This document shows positions 17,217 to 23,921 of a DNA stretch of 64,000 bases, piece by piece. Every line of letters begins with the position of its first letter. Positions within the stretch are counted from its first letter, which is position 1. Location: assembly GCA_026708185.1 (NCBI GenBank), contig JAPOVK010000051.1:1-64000 (forward strand), written 5' to 3'. The DNA is from Gammaproteobacteria bacterium (GTDB taxonomy: Bacteria; Pseudomonadota; Gammaproteobacteria; Pseudomonadales; Azotimanducaceae). A program made the position numbers and the translations under genes. The notes beneath the pieces are model-generated. The model saw only the letters and a program-made list of their open reading frames with translations, was not told where the DNA came from and searched no databases.

Positions 17217-17584
17217 TACCCAAGTCCTGGTCTGGTCGTTCCGTGGCCGGGAGAGCGCCAGGGCTTTCGTGGCGGACGCCGGGCCGGTCGAACTATCCGC
17301 AGTCATGTACATGGAACTCGCGCAGGGCGTGCGGAACAAGCAGGAACTCGCACTTCTGCGGCGCGCCGTCAGGGCTGGGCGGGTGGCAGGTGATCCCGTT
17401 GACGGAGGCAATCAGTCTACGCGCCGTCGGCCTTGTCGAGGCCTACGCATTGCCGCACGGCATGCGGCTCGCCGACGCGTTGGTGGCCGTTACGGCCCTG
17501 GAACGCGATCAGGCGCTGGCTACGACGAACGCGCGACACTCCGGTTTCGTGCCAGGAATCCGATTGCAGCGGCACCACCAATAG
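17206..17584 (+). pseudogene. PIN-domain (VapC-type) toxin, frameshifted
   Basis: The reading frame opens at the ATG 17206 with MLVDTQVLVWSFRGRESARA, AVMYMELAQGVRN and LALLRRAVRA, a normal PIN N-terminal half. Near 17372-17390 (GGGCTGGGCGGGTGGC) the similarity moves to the next frame and continues as WQVIPLTEAISLRAVGLVEA, HGMRLADALVAVTALERDQ and LATTNARHSGFVPGIRL to the TAG at 17584. Both halves are well conserved, so one extra base, or two missing, explains the break. Either the toxin is dead in this genome or the G-rich run carries a sequencing or assembly error. Confidence 0.8.
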
Positions 17585-17740
17585 GGAAGTTGGCGGCAAC
17601 CGGTGGTCGAGGACGTGGCGGACCTACCGGTCCGCGCGTACCGTAAGGCGTACCCCCCGAGCGGTGCCACATTTGCTAAGTTACGCCGCTGCGGCGCGGC
17701 TGCCGCATCAGTCACTCAGACTCATACCGAAGGGAGGAAC

Positions 17741-18247
17741 ATGGCTGTAGAGAAATTCACGGTGGAGGCGAGCCACATCATGATGTTCGCGCGCTCCGTC
17801 GGCGACGACAACCAGGTCTACTACGACGAGGACTACGCCAAGGACACCGAACCGGGCAGCATCATCGCGCCGCCCACGTTCGCTCAGGCCAGCGCGCAGT
17901 TCGATCCCAACTACGGGCTGCGTCCGAGCATCGACGGCGACGGCTGGTTCGGCTCCGGCGGCAAGCCGAGCGGCGCGAAACCCCGAGAAGGCGGCGGCGG
18001 TGGCGGCGGCGGGGGTGGCGGAGGCCTCCATGCCGAGCAGCGTTTCATCTACCACCGGCACATGAAGCCGGGCGACGTGCTGTCGGCGACCACCAAACCG
18101 GGCAAGACCTGGGAGAAGCAGGGACGGCGTTCGGGCAAGCTGGTCTTCAGCGAGTCCGTCACCGAGTACCGCGACCAGAACGGCGAGCTTGTCGTCACCG
18201 CCATCGGCGTGGGCGTGCGTACCGAACGTCCGGTCGACCAAGGCTAA
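17741..18247 (+). CDS. MaoC-like (FAS1-type) dehydratase, first subunit
   Basis: A 168-residue hot-dog-fold protein. The N-terminal part, VEASHIMMFARSVGDDNQVYYDEDYAKDT then IIAPPTFAQA, is the FAS1-dehydratase-like region. HAEQRFIYHRHMKPGDVLSATTK and VFSESVTEYRDQNGELVVTAIGVGVRTE complete the hot dog. GGAGGA precedes the ATG at 17741. An uninterrupted run of 12 glycines (about residues 84-95) sits in the loop before HAEQRF. The partner gene starts 12 bases later, and together they should form a two-subunit (R)-3-hydroxyacyl-CoA or acyl-ACP dehydratase like HadA/HadB. Confidence 0.86.
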   Translation: MAVEKFTVEASHIMMFARSVGDDNQVYYDEDYAKDTEPGSIIAPPTFAQASAQFDPNYGLRPSIDGDGWFGSGGKPSGAKPREGGGGGGGGGGGGLHAEQRFIYHRHMKPGDVLSATTKPGKTWEKQGRRSGKLVFSESVTEYRDQNGELVVTAIGVGVRTERPVDQG

Positions 18248-18259
18248 GGGGGATCAGCG

Positions 18260-18670
18260 ATGGCACTGCAAGCAAGCGACTTGAACGTCGGCGACACCTA
18301 CACGGAACGGCTCGTCGAAGACTTGAAGCGCACCCAGATCGTCATGTACGCGGGCGCATCGGGAGACTACAACCCGGTGCACACCGACGAGGTCTTCACC
18401 AAGGAGGTAGCCGGCTATCCGAGCGTGTTCGCGCACGGCATGCTGACCATGGGCATGACGGGCAAGATGGTGACCAACTACGTCGGCGACGGTCGACTGA
18501 CCGAATACGGCGTGCGCTTCACCAGCCAAGTGTTCCCGGGAGACACGCTCGATGCGACAGCCACCGTGGTGGGCGTCAGCAACGGGATCGTGGATCTCGA
18601 CATCTCGACCGTGAACCAGAACGGCGATGAGGTTTTGAAGGGATCGGCAAAGGCCCGCGTCGACGACTGA
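18260..18670 (+). CDS. MaoC-family dehydratase, second subunit
   Basis: A 136-residue MaoC hot-dog protein carrying the hydratase-2 motif: IVMYAGASGDYNPVHTDEVF near 30 gives the catalytic Asp and His, followed by FAHGMLTMGMTGKMVTNYVG. RFTSQVFPGDTLDATATVVG is the usual second half. Because the catalytic D/H are here while the upstream partner lacks them, the pair likely works as a heterodimer in which this chain does the chemistry. The pathway context is fatty acyl or unusual acyl-CoA metabolism (inference). Confidence 0.92.
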   Translation: MALQASDLNVGDTYTERLVEDLKRTQIVMYAGASGDYNPVHTDEVFTKEVAGYPSVFAHGMLTMGMTGKMVTNYVGDGRLTEYGVRFTSQVFPGDTLDATATVVGVSNGIVDLDISTVNQNGDEVLKGSAKARVDD

Positions 18671-18686
18671 CCGTGGTCTGAGGGCG

Positions 18687-19409
18687 CTACCAGCGTTCCC
18701 GGGACGTCCTGACATCGACCTCGAAGGACCACGCGTTCGGGGGCTGCAGGCTAAGGAACTCGAAGGCATCGACGATGCCTTCGAGGCTGATCATGCCGCC
18801 TTCCCCGAGTCGCCTGGCGTAGTCGGGCGCGCCGCTTTTGATCTTCTCGCCGCCGATCGGCCCATCCACCACCACGTGGCCGACGTGGATGCCGGCCTCG
18901 TTCGCCTCCTTGGCCAGCGCCTGCGCGAAATTGCGCAGCGCCCCCTTGGCGGCGTTGAACGCGCCGAAGTTGGCGCGACCGCGCAGTGAGGCGCTGGCGC
19001 CGGTGAACAGGACACTGCCGCCCGTCATCCGCTGGACCGCCTCGCGCCCGAACAGGAAGCCACCGAAGCAGCAAACGCGCCAGGCCGCCTCGAAGTAGTC
19101 CGCGCCCATGGCGTCCACGCGACCAGGAAAGCTATTGCCGGCGTTGTAGACGGCCAGTCGCACGTCGCCAGCAGCGCAGGCGGCGTCGAACAGCGCCTTG
19201 GTGTCGAACTCGCTGGTGGCGTCCGCCGCGTGGGCCGTGGCTTCGCCTCCGGCAGCGGTAATGACGTCGACAAGCGCGTCGAGTTTCGCGGGCGTCCGCC
19301 CAGCTACGAAGACGTGCATCCCGCGGGCTGCGAAACGCTTGCACAAGCTCCCGCCCAAGCCGTCCTCCGGCCCCACGCCGAGGACGATGGCAACGCCCGT
19401 GCGGTTCAC
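18687..19409 (-). CDS. SDR-family oxidoreductase
   Basis: A 240-residue short-chain dehydrogenase-like protein. Its cofactor motif is atypical: VLGVGPEDGLGGSLCKRFAARG for TGxxxGxG. The AYNAGNSFPG segment resembles NNAG. The catalytic region reads VLFTGASASLRGRANFGAFNAAKGALRNFAQ, so the usual Tyr of YxxxK is Phe (FxxAK), and the Lys is kept. Members like this are often annotated as glucose 1-dehydrogenase-like and may be non-classical. The GTG at 19409 overlaps the upstream esterase stop as GTGA; the longer frame to 19511 lies inside the esterase gene. Confidence 0.82.
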   Translation of the reverse strand: MNRTGVAIVLGVGPEDGLGGSLCKRFAARGMHVFVAGRTPAKLDALVDVITAAGGEATAHAADATSEFDTKALFDAACAAGDVRLAVYNAGNSFPGRVDAMGADYFEAAWRVCCFGGFLFGREAVQRMTGGSVLFTGASASLRGRANFGAFNAAKGALRNFAQALAKEANEAGIHVGHVVVDGPIGGEKIKSGAPDYARRLGEGGMISLEGIVDAFEFLSLQPPNAWSFEVDVRTSRERW

Positions 19410-20323
19410 GACAACGCCGCCTTGAGCAGCTTGCACGCCCGGCCCATCGGCTCGACGGCCGCCTGGACCGTTCTCGATTGACCGAAGAAGCCATGGATCA
19501 GGCCGTCGCACCGGATCAGTTCCACTTCGACACCGGCTTTCGCCAGCGCCTCGGCGTAGGCCTCGCCCTCGTCCCGCAAGGGGTCGTACTCGGCGGTCAT
19601 CACGAGTGCCGCCGGGAGGCCCGTGAGGTCCTCCGCCAGGAGCGGCGATGCATAGGGGTTGCGGCGATCCTCTGCGTTCGGCGCGTAGTGGTTCCAGAAC
19701 CAGTGCATGGAATCCGCGGTGAGCATGTAGTCCTGGCCGTTCTCGTGGTACGAGGGCGTGTCGAAGTTGACGCCGTCGGTGACCGGGTAGACGAGCAGCT
19801 GGTACGCCACCGCCGGCCCTCCCTTGTCGCGGATCATCTGGGAGACGACCGCGGCCAGGTTGCCGCCGGCGCTATCCCCGGCCAGTGCCAAGCGACCTGG
19901 GTCACCACGAAAGCGGTGGGCGTTCTGACCAGCCCACAGGGTCGCGGCGTAACAGTCGTCGGCCGCCGCGGGAAACCGATGCTCCGGCGCGAGCCGGTAG
20001 TCGACGGAAATCACCAGCGCCTCAACCTGCCGGCAGACCTCGCGGCTCTGCGCATCCGCGGTGGTGAGGTCGCCGATCACCCAGCCGCCGCCGTGGTACA
20101 TCATCACGACGGGGAACGGCCCATCCCCTACCGGTTGGTAGACACGAACCGGCACGCCGTCGGCATCGGTGTCGAGCACCGCGCCCACCTCGATCTCCGG
20201 CGCCTCCGGCTGCATGGTGCGGTACATCTGGCGACCGACATCGACCGGGAGGTCGACCAACGGCGGACCTTCGAGTTGCGCCATCTGCTCGAGCAAGGCC
20301 TGGTATTCGGGGTTCAGGGGCAC
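19406..20323 (-). CDS. Alpha/beta hydrolase, HSL-family esterase/lipase
   Basis: A 305-residue esterase. It has the hormone-sensitive-lipase oxyanion motif VVMMYHGGGWVIGD (HGGG), SVDYRLAPEHRFPAA, the nucleophile GDSAGGNLAAVV near 155, the acid in TAEYDPLRDEGEAYA, and DGLIHGFFGQ with the catalytic His. The GTG at 20323 with AAGGAG upstream is preferred to the start at 20392. It is the first of two overlapping genes with the SDR. Its own start region is duplicated about 109 bases upstream on either side of a twin hairpin. Confidence 0.9.
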   Translation of the reverse strand: MPLNPEYQALLEQMAQLEGPPLVDLPVDVGRQMYRTMQPEAPEIEVGAVLDTDADGVPVRVYQPVGDGPFPVVMMYHGGGWVIGDLTTADAQSREVCRQVEALVISVDYRLAPEHRFPAAADDCYAATLWAGQNAHRFRGDPGRLALAGDSAGGNLAAVVSQMIRDKGGPAVAYQLLVYPVTDGVNFDTPSYHENGQDYMLTADSMHWFWNHYAPNAEDRRNPYASPLLAEDLTGLPAALVMTAEYDPLRDEGEAYAEALAKAGVEVELIRCDGLIHGFFGQSRTVQAAVEPMGRACKLLKAALS

Positions 20324-20334
20324 ATCAAACTCCT
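20303..20334. repeat. Direct repeat, left copy (overlaps esterase start)
   Basis: 32 bp from GTATTCGGGGTTCAGG to ACTCCT. It recurs at 20412-20443 with a single mismatch. The left copy covers the esterase GTG start and its ribosome-binding site. The two copies flank the twin-hairpin element C. Confidence 0.85.
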
Positions 20335-20365
20335 TGCGTCTCGGTTGCGGGGGTGTTCGCAGCGC

Positions 20366-20410
20366 GGAGTTTCGCGCCAGCGAAACTCCCAACGCGACCG
20401 TCAGGTCGCG
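20366..20410. repeat. Twin-hairpin repeat, copy C
   Basis: Hairpin 1 is GGAGTTTCGC/GCGAAACTCC with a GCCA loop (20366-20389). Hairpin 2 is CGCGACC/GGTCGCG with a GTCA loop (20393-20410). It shares spacing and the GTCA loop with copy B. It sits upstream of the esterase, between two 32-bp direct repeats, as though it arrived together with a local duplication. Confidence 0.8.
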
Positions 20411-20411
20411 C

Positions 20412-20443
20412 GTATTCGGGGTTCAGGGGCACATCACACTCCT
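20412..20443. repeat. Direct repeat, right copy
   Basis: Second copy of the 32-bp repeat at 20303-20334 (one difference, CACACTCC for CAAACTCC). It immediately abuts the right end of twin-hairpin element C and is separated by 13 bases from the end of the nitrile-hydratase alpha gene. Confidence 0.85.
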
Positions 20444-20456
20444 GTGTCTTGATTGG

Positions 20457-21074
20457 CTAGGGTTTCGGAGGCCGGGCCTGCGCGACGCCGATCATACTGT
20501 CTCTCGTCACCAGGTCCGCAAGAGCATCCTCGCCCATACCCTGCGTCCCGGACGGGCGCCGGGGTAGCACGAGATAGCGTACGTCCGCGGTGCTGTCGAC
20601 GACGGTTACGCGGACACCGTCCGCCACCTCGAGCCCGAACTCACGGAGCACCGCGCGCGGCTCGACGACGGCGCGCTGGCGGTAGGCGAAGCTCTTGTAC
20701 CAGTCGGGCGGCGGCCCGAGGAGCGACGTCGGATAGCACGAACACAGGGTGCAGACCACCACGTGGTGGACGTCGGCCGTGTTCTCAACAACCGCGAGTT
20801 CCGCGTCGTGCGACAGCCGGTAGCCCAACTCGCCCACGGCGCCGCGGGCGTCGGACAACAGCCGTGCCCTGTAAGCGTCGTCCACCCACGCCCGCGCAAC
20901 GACCTTGGCGCCGTCGGCCGGCGTCCGCTCCCGCGCGCGCTCGATGATGTCATCGACCTCGTCGGCCGTGATCACGCCCTTGTCGATCAACAAGCGCTGG
21001 ATGGCCAGGATGCGGGTGGCGCGCTTGCCGCGTTCGGCGTGGTGCAGTGGCGGGTGTTCGTGCGCCACGCTCAA
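20457..21074 (-). CDS. Cobalt-type nitrile hydratase alpha / thiocyanate hydrolase gamma subunit
   Basis: A 205-residue catalytic chain. The metal-binding motif VCTLCSCYP lies at 107-115; the Thr between the first and second Cys is the mark of cobalt rather than iron enzymes (known for the family). WVDDAYRARLLSDARGAVGE and GPPPDWYKSFAYRQRAVVEPR, VLPRRPSGTQGMGEDAL complete the signature. The two cysteines of CSC would be oxidised to sulfinic/sulfenic acid. It is last in a three-gene set with two small beta-like chains, an arrangement seen in thiocyanate hydrolase and toyocamycin nitrile hydratase. No amidase lies nearby. Confidence 0.9.
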   Translation of the reverse strand: MSVAHEHPPLHHAERGKRATRILAIQRLLIDKGVITADEVDDIIERARERTPADGAKVVARAWVDDAYRARLLSDARGAVGELGYRLSHDAELAVVENTADVHHVVVCTLCSCYPTSLLGPPPDWYKSFAYRQRAVVEPRAVLREFGLEVADGVRVTVVDSTADVRYLVLPRRPSGTQGMGEDALADLVTRDSMIGVAQARPPKP

Positions 21075-21358
21075 CTGTGCTCGAGCCAGTGTTCGAAGAT
21101 ATCCGCAAGGAGCAAGTCCGCGTCGGCGCCCCGGTAGCCGGTACCCCAGACATCAGCCTGGCGGAACTCCACCTGGCAGAGCCTAAGTTTCGGCAAGCCG
21201 TCGCCGCCATGGGCGCGCGACTCTGGATTCGGGAACGCGCCGTGCACCCGGCGAACCGTCCCCGCCTTGCCCTTGATGAACCACGGCGTGCGGTGGTGGT
21301 GGTCGACTTCCGCCGCGCGCACGGTGACCGCGTCGCCAGCCTGCAACGCTACCCCCAT
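21071..21358 (-). CDS. Nitrile hydratase beta C-terminal-half protein (thiocyanate hydrolase alpha-like)
   Basis: A 95-residue protein equivalent to the C-terminal SH3-like domain of nitrile hydratase beta: LQAGDAVTVRAAEVDHHHRTPWFIKGKAGTVRRVHGAFPNPE, then VEFRQADVWG and ADADLLLADIFEHWLE. It overlaps the N-half gene by 10 bases and the alpha gene by 4. Splitting of beta into two chains is the hallmark of the thiocyanate hydrolase layout. A frameshift at the G run ATGGGGGTAG could also explain the split (see findings). Confidence 0.87.
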   Translation of the reverse strand: MGVALQAGDAVTVRAAEVDHHHRTPWFIKGKAGTVRRVHGAFPNPESRAHGGDGLPKLRLCQVEFRQADVWGTGYRGADADLLLADIFEHWLEHS

Positions 21359-21651
21359 CGCGCAGCCAGCGTCGCCGCGACGGCATCGATTTCAGCTTGG
21401 CTCAGGATGCCCTTCTCGACGAGAAGGGTCTCGATGGACGCCGACCAGCGTTCGTAGTAGCTCACCGACTCGTACTCAGCCGGCGCCATCGCCTCGATGC
21501 CGCGCCGGAGTTCGTCAACGTTGATGAGCCCATGGCGACGCAACACGCCCACGAGCGCATTGGTCACGTGCTCCCAGTCCGCCCATTCGTGTTCCGCGCG
21601 GTCGATCGGCTCGTCGCAGGGCAATCCGCCACGGTCGTGAACGGCTGGCAT
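21349..21651 (-). CDS. Nitrile hydratase beta N-terminal-half protein (thiocyanate hydrolase beta-like)
   Basis: A 100-residue protein corresponding to the N-terminal helical domain of nitrile hydratase beta: MPAVHDRGGLPCDEPI, then WADWEHVTNALVG, GLINVDELRRGIEAMAPAEY, SYYERWSASIETLLVEKGIL. The ATG at 21651 is preferred; a GTG two codons upstream is possible. It is the first of three overlapping genes (beta-N, beta-C, alpha). The domain probably wraps the alpha chain as in known structures. It is shorter than the same region in classical thiocyanate hydrolase. Confidence 0.85.
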   Translation of the reverse strand: MPAVHDRGGLPCDEPIDRAEHEWADWEHVTNALVGVLRRHGLINVDELRRGIEAMAPAEYESVSYYERWSASIETLLVEKGILSQAEIDAVAATLAARWG

Positions 21652-21738
21652 CGTCACTCGTGAGATGGGCTCTTTGGATTCCTGTCAGCTTATCAATTCC
21701 GCTAAGATGGCGCGCTTTGCTTGATCGCGAGACTCCCC

Positions 21739-22350
21739 ATGCGCGACGCCACCGGTTCCGACGCCCCGGATGCCGAGAAGGAAGCGGCCGACGCGGCGAA
21801 ACAAGCCGTTCTCGTCGATAGCACGCTGTTCAAGAACCGCACGCTCACGATCTTCGGCGAGATCGACAAGGACGTGGCGCGACGCACCGCGGAGAAACTC
21901 CTCGCGCTGGCCTTCCAAAGCGACGATCCCGTCACCCTCTACATCGGCTCGCCCGGCGGCCACGTCGAATCCGGCGACACCATCTTCGACATGATCCGCT
22001 TCATCAAGCCGACGGTGCGCATCGTGGGCACCGGCTGGGTGGGCAGCATCGCGACCCACATCTACCTCGCCACCGAGCGCGAGAACCGCTACGCACTACC
22101 GAATACGCGCTTCCTGATCCACCAGCCGGCAGGCGGCTTCGGCGGCGACGCGTCGGACATCGAGATCGCCGCCCGCGAGATCCTGAAGACCCGCGAGCGC
22201 ATCAACCAGATCATCGCCGAGCAGACGGGGCAACCGCTCGACCGCGTCGCCAAGGACACCGACCGCGACTACTGGATGAGCGTCGAGGAATCCGTCGAGT
22301 ACGGACTGGTCGGTACCGTGATCGATTCCTCAGCCGACCTGCCCGACTGA
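21739..22350 (+). CDS. ClpP-family serine protease paralogue
   Basis: A 203-residue ClpP-fold peptidase. It has PVTLYIGSPGGHVESGDTIFDMIRF, then the nucleophile region GTGWVGSIATHIYLATE (Ser near 103), LPNTRFLIHQPAGGFGG with the catalytic His near 128, and VAKDTDRDYWMSVEESVEYGL with the Asp. The elbow differs from the usual GQAASMGA, but all three residues are kept, so it is likely active. No clpX or clpA is beside it, which marks it as a paralogue rather than the main housekeeping ClpP. It may use an uncertain chaperone. It overlaps the next hydrolase by one base (TGATG). Confidence 0.85.
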   Translation: MRDATGSDAPDAEKEAADAAKQAVLVDSTLFKNRTLTIFGEIDKDVARRTAEKLLALAFQSDDPVTLYIGSPGGHVESGDTIFDMIRFIKPTVRIVGTGWVGSIATHIYLATERENRYALPNTRFLIHQPAGGFGGDASDIEIAAREILKTRERINQIIAEQTGQPLDRVAKDTDRDYWMSVEESVEYGLVGTVIDSSADLPD

Positions 22351-23000
22351 TGGACCAACTGCACATCGAAATCGGCGAGAAACGGGTCAGCGCACTGCTC
22401 CGGCCCGCGGAAGGCGCGCACCGCGCGACGCTCACCCTTGGCCACGGGGCTGGCGCCGGCATGCTCCACAGCAGCATGGCGGGGATCGCCGAAGCCTTCG
22501 CCGAGGTTGGCATCGCAACGTTGCGCTACAACTTCCCGTTCATGGAGGAACGCCGGTCCCGCGTCGATGCGCAAGCGGTGTCGACCGCGACGGTGGCGGC
22601 CGCGCTCGCGTGCGCCAAGGCGAACGCCGATGGCCCCTATCTGCTCGGCGGGCACAGCTTCGGCGGACGCATGGCGTCGCATGCCGTGGTCGACCACGGC
22701 CTGGATCCCGCCGGGCTTGTCTTCTGCTCGTTCCCGTTGCACATGCCGAAAAAGCTCGCGACCAAACGGGCGGACCATCTCGACGAAGTCGGCGCGCCCA
22801 TGCTGTTCCTGTCCGGCACCCGCGACGGCATGGCGAACGCGGACCTTTTGAACGAAGTGGCCGCACGCGTGGGCGCGACGGTGAACTGGCTTGAAACCGC
22901 GGACCATGGCTACAAGGTCCTGAAACGCACGCGCCAACGGACCGATACGGTGTTCGAGGAAATGGCCGGCTACGCCGAGGCGTGGCTCGCGACGATCTAG
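22350..23000 (+). CDS. Alpha/beta hydrolase of the KANL3/TEX30 type
   Basis: A 216-residue serine hydrolase-like protein. It has TLTLGHGAGAGMLHSSM (oxyanion HGAG), LRYNFPFMEERRSR, LLGGHSFGGRMASHAVVD (GHSFGG nucleophile elbow, Ser near 103), PMLFLSGTRDGMA with the acid and TADHGYKV with His near 187. The family is widely called 'alpha/beta family hydrolase' and has no firm substrate. The start codon overlaps the ClpP stop, so it is co-translated. Confidence 0.88.
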   Translation: MDQLHIEIGEKRVSALLRPAEGAHRATLTLGHGAGAGMLHSSMAGIAEAFAEVGIATLRYNFPFMEERRSRVDAQAVSTATVAAALACAKANADGPYLLGGHSFGGRMASHAVVDHGLDPAGLVFCSFPLHMPKKLATKRADHLDEVGAPMLFLSGTRDGMANADLLNEVAARVGATVNWLETADHGYKVLKRTRQRTDTVFEEMAGYAEAWLATI

Positions 23001-23009
23001 AGGGGACCC

Positions 23010-23894
23010 ATGAAGCTCTGCACGTTCACCCATGGACAACGCACGCGTATCGGCGTCGTCGTCGGCGAATTGGTCATCGACCTGCCCGCGGTGGTCCCCG
23101 AACTGCCGTCCGACATGATCTCGTTCCTTCAGGCCGGCGACGAGGCCATGGCCCTCGCCGAGGAAGCGCAGACCAAGCCCGACGTCTCATTCCCGGTCGC
23201 AGACGTCGTCCTCGAAGCGCCCGTGCCGAGACCCGGGAAGATCCTCGCGATCGGCCTCAACTACGCCGACCACGTTGCGGAAACGGGTGGGACCGCACCG
23301 AGCGTGCAGATGTGGTTCAACAAGCAGACCACGGCGACCAACCGGCCCTACGGATCGATCAACAAGCCGGCGGTGTCGGACACGCTCGACTACGAGGGCG
23401 AACTGGCCTTCGTGATCGGCAAACGCGCAAAGCACGTACCCAAGGAACGTGCCCACGAGGTGATCGCCGGCTACTGCTGCGGCAACGACGTGAGCGTCCG
23501 CGACTGGCAGGCGGCATCCCGGACCATGCAGATCGGCAAGTCCTTCGACACCCACGCCCCGTTCGGACCCTGGATCGTGACGGCCGACGAGGTCGGGGAT
23601 CCGCACAACCTCGGGATTCGTACCGTCGTCAACGACGAGGTGCGCCAGAACTCGAACACCGAGCACCTGATCTTCAACTGTTTCGAGCAGGTGGAGCACC
23701 TGACCAAGTCGTTCACGCTGGAGCCGGGCGACGTGATCTTCACCGGCACTTCGTCCGGTGTCGCCGCCGCCATGAGGCCGCCCCCGTGGCTCAAGGTCGG
23801 CGACGAGGTGCGGATCGAGATCGAGAAGGTCGGCTACATCGAGCACACGGTCGTCGAGGAAGATGCGCAGACCGTGATCGGCGGCTCAAGCTAG
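23010..23894 (+). CDS. Fumarylacetoacetate hydrolase-family protein
   Basis: A 294-residue FAH-fold hydrolase or decarboxylase. It has the N-terminal extension MKLCTFTHGQRTRIGVVVGE, then ILAIGLNYADHVAETG near 84, MWFNKQTTATN, and YEGELAFVIGKRAKHV with the metal-binding glutamates near 127. CGNDVSVRDWQ follows (the ND/DW pattern), with DVIFTGTSSGVAAAM at the end. Members cleave acylpyruvates, fumarylpyruvate or 2-oxo acids, so the exact substrate is open. GGGACCC before the ATG is a weak ribosome site. It closes the 21739-23894 same-strand run. Confidence 0.92.
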   Translation: MKLCTFTHGQRTRIGVVVGELVIDLPAVVPELPSDMISFLQAGDEAMALAEEAQTKPDVSFPVADVVLEAPVPRPGKILAIGLNYADHVAETGGTAPSVQMWFNKQTTATNRPYGSINKPAVSDTLDYEGELAFVIGKRAKHVPKERAHEVIAGYCCGNDVSVRDWQAASRTMQIGKSFDTHAPFGPWIVTADEVGDPHNLGIRTVVNDEVRQNSNTEHLIFNCFEQVEHLTKSFTLEPGDVIFTGTSSGVAAAMRPPPWLKVGDEVRIEIEKVGYIEHTVVEEDAQTVIGGSS

Positions 23895-23921
23895 CCCGCC
23901 GCCCCGCCTTACCCTACGAGC

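Noticed and set aside
21349-21358. Reading the nitrile-hydratase beta split as a sequencing frameshift only
   Set aside because: Not fully rejected: a one-base gain at the G run would join the frames. I kept the split because three-gene systems with this order are known and both genes have plausible starts and tight overlaps.
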